A stretch of DNA of 64,000 bases from Leptospira selangorensis (GTDB taxonomy: Bacteria > Spirochaetota > Leptospiria > Leptospirales > Leptospiraceae), in contig NZ_RQES01000012.1 in the NCBI RefSeq assembly GCF_004769405.1, positions 372,001 to 436,000 of the forward strand, in the 5' to 3' direction. A program made the position numbers and the translations under genes. The notes under the pieces are model-generated. The model had not been told where the DNA came from. It did no database searches and was given only the letters and a program-made list of their open reading frames with translations. Shown in pieces: positions 38,419-50,139 of the stretch. Position 1 is the first letter of the stretch. Every line of letters begins with the position of its first letter.

Positions 38419-39675
38419 ATGAAACTTTCCTTCTATAGATCCTTTCTAATTCCGGCGATTTCCCTAATACTATTCACCATCTCTTGTGACGATATACGAC
38501 GTCTACTGGTGGCCAATGTAGATGATATGGCAAAATACAAAGCGGAAGGAAAAGAATCCGGCTTGGCCGCGGTCTTCAATCAAAACGATGAAAAAAGAAA
38601 GAAGATCAAGATCGGCCTTACTACGATAGGAAAAGGATTCGAACAACCTGTAGATCTACTTATGATCCCCGGGCCAGATATCTTCTTGGTCGCGGAAAAA
38701 ACAGGGGCCTTAAAATGGTTGGATCCAAAAGACGGAAGTTCAGGTATATTACTAAAACTTGATGGTATTTCTACGGACTCAGAACAAGGGCTTTTGGGAG
38801 TAGTGCTACATCCTGAATTCCCGGAAAAACCTCTTCTTTATTTGAACTATGTTGCAAAGAAGAATGGAGAAACAAGCAGAGTTTCCGAATGGACCATAGA
38901 TCTTCCTAAAGATCCTAAAAAGGCAAAACTTTCCAAAGAAAGGATATTAATGGAAGTCAAACAACCTTATGGAAATCATAACGCAGGACAATTGGCCTTC
39001 GGAAAAGACGGCATGTTGTATATCGCTTGGGGAGACGGAGGATGGATGGGAGATCCGAAAGGTAACGGACAAAATCCTTCCACATTCTTAGGGTCTGTTT
39101 TAAGAGTGGACGTAAACTCAAAAGATCCAGGCAAAGAATATTCAGTTCCAAAAGATAATCCTTTCTTAAAAGATCCTGCATTCAAACCAGAAACATTCGC
39201 CTATGGTTTTAGAAATCCATGGAGATATTCTTTCGATCCTTCCGGAAGATTGATTATCGCAGATGTAGGCCAAGATCTATTCGAAGAAGTTGATATAGTA
39301 GAAGCAGGAAAAAATTACGGCTGGAACAAAATGGAAGCAACTCATTGTTTCGAGCCTAAAACAGATTGTGATAAAAAAGGATTAACAGATCCGATTTACG
39401 AATATGGTAGAGAAGATGGAAGTTCAATCACAGGTGGGTATGTGGTCACTAATGATAGAATCTCAGACTTGCAAGGCAAGTATGTATTCGGAGATTTCGT
39501 ATCGGGAAGGATCTGGGCAATCGACCTTCCTAAAGACGGAAATCCTGTAAAGGAAGCATACTCACTCGGGAAATGGCCTGTATTAATTTCTAGTTTTGGA
39601 AAAGATGCAAGAGGTTCCGTTTATATTGCAGATTTCGGAGCAGGACAGATCCTAAGGATAGATCCGGGTAAATAA
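38419..39675 (+). CDS. PQQ-dependent sugar (sorbosone/GSDH-like) dehydrogenase lipoprotein
   Basis: About 418 residues from the ATG at 38419, which follows GGAAG and begins a lipoprotein signal (FTISC). The six-bladed propeller of the soluble glucose/sorbosone dehydrogenase family is evident: [54 protein letters not shown] and [13 protein letters not shown]. Members oxidise aldose sugars with PQQ in the periplasm, though whether PQQ is made here is not shown. It is flanked by divergent and convergent copies of the polytopic paralogues, suggesting a shared role in glycan metabolism (inference). Confidence 0.88.
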   Translation: MKLSFYRSFLIPAISLILFTISCDDIRRLLVANVDDMAKYKAEGKESGLAAVFNQNDEKRKKIKIGLTTIGKGFEQPVDLLMIPGPDIFLVAEKTGALKWLDPKDGSSGILLKLDGISTDSEQGLLGVVLHPEFPEKPLLYLNYVAKKNGETSRVSEWTIDLPKDPKKAKLSKERILMEVKQPYGNHNAGQLAFGKDGMLYIAWGDGGWMGDPKGNGQNPSTFLGSVLRVDVNSKDPGKEYSVPKDNPFLKDPAFKPETFAYGFRNPWRYSFDPSGRLIIADVGQDLFEEVDIVEAGKNYGWNKMEATHCFEPKTDCDKKGLTDPIYEYGREDGSSITGGYVVTNDRISDLQGKYVFGDFVSGRIWAIDLPKDGNPVKEAYSLGKWPVLISSFGKDARGSVYIADFGAGQILRIDPGK

Positions 39676-39708
39676 TGTATACACCGGAACATTTTAAATT
39701 AGAAAATC

Positions 39709-41349
39709 TTAGTATCTGGAAGTGGAAAATTTCCAGATATCGATCTTACCTTGGTTCTCCTTTACAAACTTCAAACTTTTTTCCGGATTTCCAAATGTAT
39801 AAATAGGTATCTTATCACAATAAGAAACTGAAATTGGTTCTCCCAATTTTTCTCTCACGATTTTTTCATCCACACCATCTATAATCGCAAATGTATAAGG
39901 TGGATTTTCTCTTTCGAACCATTTCAAATTGTTCTGCCAATAGAATAACATTAAATCATAAAGATAATCATCAGGCTCTAAATCTTTTTTGGAGAAGATC
40001 CTCATTGGTCTTACATACCAAAAACTTGCAACTCCTCGCTTCCAATTATACTTTTCCGCAAGCTCATCTAAACAAGCAATCTTTGTAGGATAATGAATTA
40101 GTCCTAAACCTTTAGAATACGAAGAATAAATCCCGAAAAGGATCCCAAGAGAAAACAAAGCGCCCAATACAAATTTCGCGACCGGAATATCTGAAATTCT
40201 TAAAATACAAATTATTCCAATCCCCAAAAATCCAAGAAGTATCTCTCCAAAATATCTATCGATCCCTTGGATACCCGCTCTTCCAGTTAAACCAAAAATA
40301 AATCCATATACCAAAAAAACAAAAGGAACTATAATCCCGAGAATGAGGAAGAGATAGGCAGGCTTATTTAAATTTTCTCTTCCTTCTTTTTTGGGCAAAA
40401 ACTTTAAGACCACAAAAAACAAAATGATCAGAATAAGATAGATCCAATTTTCTTTACATAAATAAGAGAAAGAATGAAAGAAGTTTTCCCATTCCCAACT
40501 AGCAATAGCCTCCCCTATCTTTTTGGGCGCAGCAGTTCCCGGAAAGAATACAAAATTGTTCTTACGTAATATTTGAAAAACAATTCTGGAAGTTACAATT
40601 CCCAAAAACACCGGGAAATAAGTGTATGCAATTTTTTGGAGCCTATGAATGGATCTTTCTTTAAACAACCAATCTAAAAGATGTAAACCCAAAAAGGGGA
40701 TCAGAAAATAAGGAATAAAAAGTAGATCACTTAAAGAAAATAAGAACACCATCCCGGCAACAAGAATGAAGTCTCGCTTGGAATTACTCCCTTCCCATTG
40801 ATAAAAAAATCCCCAAGCCCAACATAGAACTGCCAGATTTCCACCGTGAAATCCCGGCAAAAACACGAACAGATCTTGTTTAAATAAAATTAATATAATC
40901 CCAATAAAAAAACCGAAAGTTAGAACTAAACTCGTATTCTCGTAAGAAATTTTTTCTTTCGTCAACTTCTGTAAAAGGAAAATAATCCCGAATAAAAGAA
41001 AGATCCATTGGAATGCAGAATAAGATAAATGGGTAAGCTCCCAAGCACTATTCTCCAGTGATAAAAAAATGGTTCTAAGTGCAAAATACTGCACTAAATC
41101 GGGGAAAAAATATAAGGCGGGGGTCCAACCGAAACCATCCAAAGATATTAAAAAGTTTGCCCCGGGTTTTAGAAAAAGTTCCTGGTAAATTACTGAAAAA
41201 AAAAGAGAATCAGAGTTATAAAAGGAGTCAGCCAGTATAGGATCAACTGCCACTCTTCCCAAGGAGATGCAGAAACCTATAAAGCCGAGTACAGCAGTGA
41301 TAAAAAAGAAAAGTCGGTTTTTTGTATTGAATCCTTGCAAAAAATCCAT
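39709..41349 (-). CDS. Polytopic membrane protein, possible GT-C-type glycosyltransferase (paralogue 2)
   Basis: A 546-residue paralogue of the 36699-38342 gene. Both share the segment FYNSDSLFFSVIYQELF (FYSTDSLFFANVFSELI in the other) and WTPALYFFPDLVQYFALR, a central series of hydrophobic helices, and a C-terminal region with IACLDELAEKYNWKRGVASF and IYTFGNPEKSLKF. Ten or more membrane helices are predicted by eye. Function is unassigned, but GT-C glycosyltransferase or lipid-linked sugar transferase is a reasonable hypothesis. It is divergent from the flavoprotein fusion gene. Confidence 0.72.
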   Translation of the reverse strand: MDFLQGFNTKNRLFFFITAVLGFIGFCISLGRVAVDPILADSFYNSDSLFFSVIYQELFLKPGANFLISLDGFGWTPALYFFPDLVQYFALRTIFLSLENSAWELTHLSYSAFQWIFLLFGIIFLLQKLTKEKISYENTSLVLTFGFFIGIILILFKQDLFVFLPGFHGGNLAVLCWAWGFFYQWEGSNSKRDFILVAGMVFLFSLSDLLFIPYFLIPFLGLHLLDWLFKERSIHRLQKIAYTYFPVFLGIVTSRIVFQILRKNNFVFFPGTAAPKKIGEAIASWEWENFFHSFSYLCKENWIYLILIILFFVVLKFLPKKEGRENLNKPAYLFLILGIIVPFVFLVYGFIFGLTGRAGIQGIDRYFGEILLGFLGIGIICILRISDIPVAKFVLGALFSLGILFGIYSSYSKGLGLIHYPTKIACLDELAEKYNWKRGVASFWYVRPMRIFSKKDLEPDDYLYDLMLFYWQNNLKWFERENPPYTFAIIDGVDEKIVREKLGEPISVSYCDKIPIYTFGNPEKSLKFVKENQGKIDIWKFSTSRY

Positions 41350-41412
41350 CCAACAGGAGTTTTCTTTTTAGATCAGAGCGGGCAAGCCGATTTCTAAACA
41401 TCTACAATAGTT

Positions 41413-43680
41413 ATGAGCCTATTATCTTTTGTTCCTAAATATTTTGATTGGTTGAATAATAACGCTCCTCAAGGAGAGGCTGAAAAATATCCGGAAACAA
41501 ATTCGGAATTTGAGAGTTCTATCCCCGGCATCTATATCTCGGGAGATCTGACCGGCATCCCTCTGCTAAAATATTCCGTGCAGAGTGGTGTTTCTGCGAT
41601 CCGTAATATTCTTCAAAAGCCCAGAAAGAAAACAAAAGGTAACTTGGATGTTTTGATCGTAGGCGCTGGGCCTTCCGGAATTGCAGCAGGAATTGAAGCA
41701 AAGAAAAACGGCCTGGATTTTATTATTCTAGAAACAAACCAACCTTTTCATACAATCACAAGTTATCCGAAGGGAAAACCTATCTTTGCAGAACCTTCCG
41801 AACTGGAAGTCGATTCTCCCATCCAGATCAAAGATACAACTAAGGAAGATCTTTTAATATCCCTGGAATCCGTATTAAAAAAACATAAACTTCCAATTTT
41901 AAACGGAGAGAAGGTAGAATCTATCCTTCCTTCCAAAGGACCGGAGACTGGATTCACGATACAAACAGAATCTGGGAAAAAATTCAATTCTTCTTATGTT
42001 CTACTCGCAATCGGAAAATCAGGAGACAGCAGACGTTTAGGAGTTGCAGGAGAAGAACAAGCAAACGTATTTCACAGACTGATCGATCCGCAGGATTTCC
42101 AAGGACAAAATACATTAGTTATAGGAGGAGGAGATAGCGCGATAGAAGCCGCATTGTCTTTGGTAGATGTTTCTTCTTCCGTCACTCTATCTTATAGAGA
42201 ATCCGAAATTTCCAGACCGAAAGAAGAAAATAAACGTAAATTTCAAAAAGCAGTCCAAGAGAATAAGATCCAATTTTTACCAAACTCTAATCCGGAAAAA
42301 TTCGAATCCAAACAAGTCCGACTCAAACAAGGATCCAAAACAAGAACTGAAAAAATAGATTCTTCCTTGGTCTTGATCGGCTCGGAAGCGCCACTTTCTT
42401 TTCTCAAAAAATTGGATATAAAGATCAGGAATTCATTCAATTCTAAAGAAATCCTTGGATTTGTTTCACTATTTTCATTCGCATTATTTTTATATTTCGG
42501 AAAGGCATCCTTTTATGCTGCCTTTTGGTATTCCTGGGTTGCATTAGCTTCCGGGATCGTATTTGCAATCACTTCTATTCGATTCTTACTTTCCAAAGAA
42601 GCATTCTTTTATTGGAGATGGAGAACATTCAAAAATCTTTATTTAGTTTCCGCAGCAATTTACTTCTCAGGAGTATATTTGAGCGCCAAATACTTGGGAT
42701 TTTATTTATTCGGAAAATATCCAAGCTTTCATTATACAGTTCTATATTCCACGACCATATTATTTTTCGGGATCAGAAGGATTTGGGTCAGACCTACACA
42801 GTATATCAAATTACAAACAACGACCTTGATCCTAATCCAAATCTTTCCACTTTTCTTATTACCTGAGATCATTCTTCCGTTTTTGGGAGATAAAGGATTA
42901 TTAGGACCTTCTAATGGATTCTTGCTCACCCAGGTTTTTCCGGATGGAGCCTATTGGAAAGCTTACGGATTTATTCTGGCCTGGCCTTTGAATATGGGAG
43001 TTCTGTACGATGGAGGGATCACTACCTTCTGGTTAGTTTATGGATTCCTAATGAGCTTCGGGCTCATTCCGTACATGGTCTATAAATTCGGAAAAGGCGC
43101 TTATTGCGGATGGATCTGTTCCTGTGGCGGTTTGGCGGAAACCCTGGGCGACGAATATAGAAACAGAATGCCTCACGGAAAATTGGCATACAAATTGGAA
43201 CATTCAGGCCAATGGATCCTACTCATAGCCGCAATCCTTACCATCGCAAAACTTGTAGGAAGTTCGGGACAATTTTTCTGGCCATTAGAATTCGGCGCAG
43301 ACTCGATCAAAGTATATTATGATTTGATTGTGGACTTAGGTCTTGGCGGAGTTGTAGGAGTCGGAGCATATTTTATGTTCTCCGGAAGGATCTGGTGTAG
43401 AATGTTCTGCCCGCTTTCCGCACTCATGCATATCTACGCTAAGTTCAGTAAGTTCCGGATCTTCTCCGAGAAAAAAAGATGTATTTCTTGTAATATTTGC
43501 ACCTCTGTTTGTCACCAAGGAATCGACGTAATGAATTACGCCAATAAGGGAAGACCGATGGATAGCGTTCAATGTGTCAGATGTTCAGCTTGCGTGGTAA
43601 ATTGTCCTACCCAAGTCCTTTCTTTCGGAAAATTAGAAAATAACGGACAAGTGTTGGATAGGCTGAAAGCAGTATTATAA
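41413..43680 (+). CDS. Flavoprotein-NapH-like membrane-polyferredoxin fusion with permuted FAD motif order
   Basis: A 755-residue three-part protein. Residues 37-48 (IPGIYISGDLTG) carry the GD motif that normally closes FAD/NAD reductases, yet the FAD GxGxxG (G84-A-G86-P-S-G) and NAD(P)-type GGGDSA (238-243) come after it. Residues about 350-660 are membrane helices with C565 in GAYCGWICSCGGLAET, like NapH/NosR. The C-terminal ferredoxin has two 4Fe-4S clusters, CISCNICTSVC (690-700) and CVRCSACVVNC (721-731). This suggests membrane electron transfer from NAD(P)H through FAD to iron-sulfur centres. There is no room upstream for a lost N-terminus, since the divergent gene starts 63 bp away. 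Confidence 0.88.
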   Translation: MSLLSFVPKYFDWLNNNAPQGEAEKYPETNSEFESSIPGIYISGDLTGIPLLKYSVQSGVSAIRNILQKPRKKTKGNLDVLIVGAGPSGIAAGIEAKKNGLDFIILETNQPFHTITSYPKGKPIFAEPSELEVDSPIQIKDTTKEDLLISLESVLKKHKLPILNGEKVESILPSKGPETGFTIQTESGKKFNSSYVLLAIGKSGDSRRLGVAGEEQANVFHRLIDPQDFQGQNTLVIGGGDSAIEAALSLVDVSSSVTLSYRESEISRPKEENKRKFQKAVQENKIQFLPNSNPEKFESKQVRLKQGSKTRTEKIDSSLVLIGSEAPLSFLKKLDIKIRNSFNSKEILGFVSLFSFALFLYFGKASFYAAFWYSWVALASGIVFAITSIRFLLSKEAFFYWRWRTFKNLYLVSAAIYFSGVYLSAKYLGFYLFGKYPSFHYTVLYSTTILFFGIRRIWVRPTQYIKLQTTTLILIQIFPLFLLPEIILPFLGDKGLLGPSNGFLLTQVFPDGAYWKAYGFILAWPLNMGVLYDGGITTFWLVYGFLMSFGLIPYMVYKFGKGAYCGWICSCGGLAETLGDEYRNRMPHGKLAYKLEHSGQWILLIAAILTIAKLVGSSGQFFWPLEFGADSIKVYYDLIVDLGLGGVVGVGAYFMFSGRIWCRMFCPLSALMHIYAKFSKFRIFSEKKRCISCNICTSVCHQGIDVMNYANKGRPMDSVQCVRCSACVVNCPTQVLSFGKLENNGQVLDRLKAVL

Positions 43681-43764
43681 TTATTTTCGGATTTTTCTTC
43701 CTAAGGCTTCTCTAACCGGATTTTTTCTTGTCAATTTATTGTTCTGAGAGACAATCCCCTGCCT

Positions 43765-44256
43765 ATGAGTTCTTTTCTTACACATATCCAAGATAGATTA
43801 AAAGTCTGCGGTCCATTATCTTATAAAAATATGTTCGGCGGTTTCGGGGTCTATTCCGGATCTCAAATCTTTGCAATGGTCATCAAAGACCGTTTATATT
43901 TTAGAGTAGGACAATCCAACCAGGCAGAATACGAATCTGCAGGAATGGCGCCTTTCACGTATGCTGGGAAAGATGGAAAACTTGTCCGAGTCTCCTATTG
44001 GGAAGTCCCAGAAGAAGTTTTAGAAGATGACGAAGACCTTGTATTCTGGTTCAGAAAATCTTTGGCAGAAGCGAATAAAGCTTCTTCCTTAAAGAAAAAG
44101 ACAATCCCCAAAAAGAAAATTATCGCAAAGAAGAAGGTTACAAAATCAAAAGTCTCTTCTTCTAAAAAGACTATTGCAAAGAAAAAAGCCGCCCGCAAAA
44201 AATCGATCAAACGTACGGTTAAGAAAACCACGACAAAACGCAAGGTCGGCAGGTAG
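43765..44256 (+). CDS. TfoX N-terminal-domain protein with histone H1-like basic tail
   Basis: A 163-residue protein. Residues about 1-100 match the TfoX_N fold (LSYKNMFGGFGVYSGSQIFAMVIKDRLYFRVG). From residue about 110 on it becomes a Lys-rich tail with repeated KKK, TKSK, SSKKT and AKKKAARKK patterns, like eukaryotic histone H1 or bacterial HctB-type tails. The tail should bind DNA or RNA non-specifically. TfoX_N proteins are usually small and tail-less, so the fusion is notable. It starts at the ATG at 43765 and lies alone on this strand. Confidence 0.85.
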   Translation: MSSFLTHIQDRLKVCGPLSYKNMFGGFGVYSGSQIFAMVIKDRLYFRVGQSNQAEYESAGMAPFTYAGKDGKLVRVSYWEVPEEVLEDDEDLVFWFRKSLAEANKASSLKKKTIPKKKIIAKKKVTKSKVSSSKKTIAKKKAARKKSIKRTVKKTTTKRKVGR

Positions 44257-44299
44257 TTTTTTCAATTTACATTATTGAGCCGACTGCTACTCTGGAAGA

Positions 44300-44659
44300 A
44301 TGAAATCGAGATCCTTGAAAGTTCTGGTGGCCTGCGCCTTACTTTCTATTCTCGTACCTGCATTCAATTGCGGCCCTTTTTGTGAAATAGAAGCTGGCAC
44401 TTCCGAATCTTCTCCCTGTCATCAAGATCAAAATAGAGACAGCGGTCCTGTTTGCGATTGGGATCTAGTTTCTATCAAAAAAGAAATAGAGGATTTCCGT
44501 TCTATTCTATCCTTTCCGGTCCAAGTTTTTGAACATTTCAGAATAGGTTTAGAGGATTTAGTTCACATTTCTTCCTTCTATCCTTTCCAAATCGAATTCC
44601 AAAAACTTTCCAGCTCGGAAACAATTACTCACCTTTCATTTATCAGAATTTTAATTTAG
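44300..44659 (+). CDS. Small Cys-containing exported protein upstream of czcC
   Basis: A 119-residue protein with a signal sequence (LVACALLSILVPAFNC) whose end could be a lipobox. The mature part starts CGPFCEIE and then CHQDQ and CDWD, giving several Cys and acidic residues in the first 50 residues, possibly metal-binding. I recognise no family. GGAAGA precedes the ATG. It sits directly before the TolC-type czcC and RND czcA genes on the same strand and may form part of that metal-efflux unit. Confidence 0.6.
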   Translation: MKSRSLKVLVACALLSILVPAFNCGPFCEIEAGTSESSPCHQDQNRDSGPVCDWDLVSIKKEIEDFRSILSFPVQVFEHFRIGLEDLVHISSFYPFQIEFQKLSSSETITHLSFIRILI

Positions 44660-44661
44660 AT

Positions 44662-44695
44662 CTCACATTATAATTTTCTGTTCTTATAATGTGAG
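44662..44695 (+). promoter_or_regulatory. Perfect 12-bp hairpin covering the czcC ribosome binding site
   Basis: CTCACATTATAA (44662-44673) and TTATAATGTGAG (44684-44695) are perfectly complementary around a 10-nt loop. The right arm includes the GAGG of the ribosome binding site of the GTG-initiated czcC gene (44702). The AT-rich TTATAAT half-sites also look like a repressor dyad. A translational or transcriptional switch is possible. Confidence 0.6.
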
Positions 44696-45956
44696 GTTAT
44701 TGTGCGTTTTTATTATATACTCGTATTCTTGTCTTTTTTCGGGATATTATTCCTCCCTGCCCAGGCTTCGGAGAACGATACCGGAAAAGAATTAGATTTA
44801 AATTCGATCATGACGATCGCGGAGAAAAATTCTCCTTTGCTCACCGCGATCCATTCCGACTTAGAAAGCCTTTTTTATAAAAGAAGGCAGGAAGGTAAAA
44901 CCCAGAACCCTTCCGTTTATATCGATTACGGTCAAAGAAAGGCTGCAGATGAATCAGGAGCAGAATATGCAGTCCAGATAGAACAACCTGTTTATTTCCC
45001 GGGAAGGAAGGAACTCAAACAACTTTTGGTGGATAATGATTCCAAGATCAAGGAAGTCCAACAAATAGAAGCTTTCAACTCTATCCGACTCAGTTCGATC
45101 AAGTTTGCATATCGTTACTTGGTGGCGGCCGATAAGAAGAATCACGTAAAGGAAAGACTCAAAAGACTCTCTTTGATAGAAAGTTATATCAAGGCCAGAC
45201 CATTCTTCACTCCTCAGGCAAAAACGGATCTGTTTATCATAGAAACGAAAATTTTAGCTCTAAGAAAACATTTTAACGATCTGGAACTTGGAGCCGCAAA
45301 AGATTACGAATCCTTAAACTTATACTTAAGACAAGAGTTCATTCCGAATCTAAAAATTCCTTATTACAAATCCGGCGTAAAATTCGATCGTAAGGATTTG
45401 GAAAAAAAAGCCGTATCCCAAAATCCTTCCATTCTCGCCGCTAAAGGAGAATTGGATAAGGCCAGAACAGAACTCAGATTGGCAAATTTAGAAAAATATC
45501 CCGATTATTCCATCACTAGCCAGATCGGAGAGGATAAATCCGGGGTAGCCAACAGATTTTACGATTTTGGATTGAAGTTCAGAATTCCGGTCTGGGACCA
45601 ATTCCAAAACAAAGTGGCTTCTGCAGAGACAAATATGAAGTCAAAACAAGATAGGTTAACATATCAGGAAAACTTAATACAAACTTCCTTTAACCAGGCA
45701 TTTTTAGAGTATGAACAATCCAAAATGAACCTGAAACTCTATGACCTGGCCCAGCTGGATCGGATCGATAGAGATCTGAACTTCGCGGATATGGAGTTCA
45801 AGCGGGGAAGGATTCAACTCATAAGTTATCTGGAATTGGAAAACCAACTACACGAAACACATCATGCGGTTCTGGACGCTCAAATTTCACATTTGGAAAG
45901 TCTTCTGAACCTACTTTATATCACGAACGAAAAAGATATTTTAGGAGTAATGGGCA

Positions 45957-49064
<3,108 letters not shown>

Positions 49065-49073
49065 GCCCAATTT

Positions 49074-49115
49074 ATCATCCGGTTGAGATTAACAACCGCA
49101 GCCGGATGATTTTTG
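49074..49115 (+). terminator. Terminator of the czcCA unit
   Basis: ATCATCCGG (49074-49082) and CCGGATGAT (49102-49110) form a perfect stem followed by TTTTT. The right arm lies inside the 3' end of the convergent minus-strand gene. Confidence 0.75.
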
Positions 49116-49658
49116 GACTTCTTTATTCTTCTTCTTAAAAGAAAACCAAAACCATATTCCAGCAAGAGCGACGCCGATCACTGGAACCATATATCTTTCC
49201 AGATCCAAAAGATTTCCTAAAACTTCTGCGGAGAACCATCCGAAAAGTAAAGGTGCGAAACAGGATAAACATAAGATCCCTGCAAACAAAACGGAAAGTT
49301 TGGCAAACGATTTTGCTTTCGTAGGAATTCCTATATTCTCCTTCTTCCGACTCAAAAAAGCCGATCTGAAAAAATTGATCCCTTCTTTACTGGAAGAGAT
49401 CCGGATCATATTCCCATCCTGATTTCTTTCTAATTTGAATTCCAGAAAAGGACAACATTGGTGTTCTTTGGAAAACCATTCCGTCAGTTCTTCTGCGGAT
49501 AAAGAATGATCAAAGTAGAGTTCAAACCCTTCTTCCTTTTCCAAAAATCCTTTGGCGCGATCTAATACTTTTTCTGAATGGGAAATATGAGATCTTCTCT
49601 CCTCGTTTGTAAAAACTGTTAAATCACAGGCGATAGGCGTTTCTTTTTTAGTTAACAT
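49089..49658 (-). CDS. MerR-controlled CCPF-motif protein with two membrane helices
   Basis: About 189 residues from ATG 49658, which follows an excellent AGGAGGTTGACT ribosome binding site. The N-terminal half (TNEERRSHISHSEKVLDRAK to WFSKEHQCCPFLEFKLE) is a small domain seen beside metal-resistance regulators, with a Cys pair in QCCPF. Two hydrophobic segments follow (LSVLFAGILCLSCFAPLLFG and VPVIGVALAGIWFWF), and the tail ends in SSGCGC. The Cys placement suggests metal transport or binding, similar in concept to MerC/MerT. The promoter is MerR-type, so metal induction is probable. The target metal is unknown. Confidence 0.7.
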   Translation of the reverse strand: MLTKKETPIACDLTVFTNEERRSHISHSEKVLDRAKGFLEKEEGFELYFDHSLSAEELTEWFSKEHQCCPFLEFKLERNQDGNMIRISSSKEGINFFRSAFLSRKKENIGIPTKAKSFAKLSVLFAGILCLSCFAPLLFGWFSAEVLGNLLDLERYMVPVIGVALAGIWFWFSFKKKNKEVQKSSGCGC

Positions 49659-49686
49659 AGTCAACCTCCTGACTAAAAACAGGTCC

Positions 49687-49718
49687 AATATACAGGTTGG
49701 AGTTAGGTCCAAGGTCAA
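49687..49718 (-). promoter_or_regulatory. MerR-family operator/promoter with 20-bp spacer
   Basis: On the minus strand, -35 TTGACC (49713-49718) and -10 TATATT (49687-49692) are separated by 20 bp, longer than the normal 17, as in MerR-activated promoters. The spacer holds the dyad TTGGA-N6-TCCAA. It drives the CCPF-motif gene and lies 20 bp before the divergent merR-like gene. Confidence 0.85.
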
Positions 49719-49737
49719 GAGCAGGGGCTAAAATTTT

Positions 49738-50130
49738 ATGCAAGAAAATAGAAATTTTTTAATAGGCCAACTGGCGGAGAAAGTGGGAGTCTCAACGGAT
49801 ACTATCCGTTATTATGAAAAAGAGGGACTGATCCGCTCTCACAGACATACAAATAATTATAGGATCTATTCCGAATCGGATTATAAAAAGTTGGGTTTTA
49901 TTTCTAAAGCCCAGGGTTCGGGATTTACTCTCCGAGAAATAAAAGAACTTCTATCTTTGATAGATGAAGGAAGAAGGGACTGCTCCGATTATGAAAATGT
50001 TGCCAAACAAAAGATCAATGAGATAAAATCCAAGATCAAAGTTTTGGAAGAATACAATAATTCTTTAATATCATCCTTGGAGTGCTGCAGCCCGGAAACA
50101 AAAGAATGCAAAAGTCTGCCATCTTTTTAG
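49738..50130 (+). CDS. MerR-family metal-responsive regulator
   Basis: A 130-residue MerR-type regulator. The winged helix-turn-helix is LIGQLAEKVGVSTDTIRYYE, followed by the long dimerisation helix. The metal-binding Cys pattern is visible: C82 in RRDCSDY, then CC in LECCSPETKEC with a third Cys soon after. The CC spacing resembles ZntR more than Tn501 MerR, so Zn, Cd, Pb or Hg are all possible. It is divergent from the CCPF-motif membrane protein gene and shares the operator region with it. Confidence 0.92.
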   Translation: MQENRNFLIGQLAEKVGVSTDTIRYYEKEGLIRSHRHTNNYRIYSESDYKKLGFISKAQGSGFTLREIKELLSLIDEGRRDCSDYENVAKQKINEIKSKIKVLEEYNNSLISSLECCSPETKECKSLPSF

Positions 50131-50139
50131 CTGAGATAA

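Noticed and set aside
41350..41412. Lost upstream N-terminus of the flavoprotein fusion through frameshift
   Set aside because: Only 63 bp separate it from the divergent membrane protein start, not enough for a missing FAD domain, so the motif order is taken as genuine.
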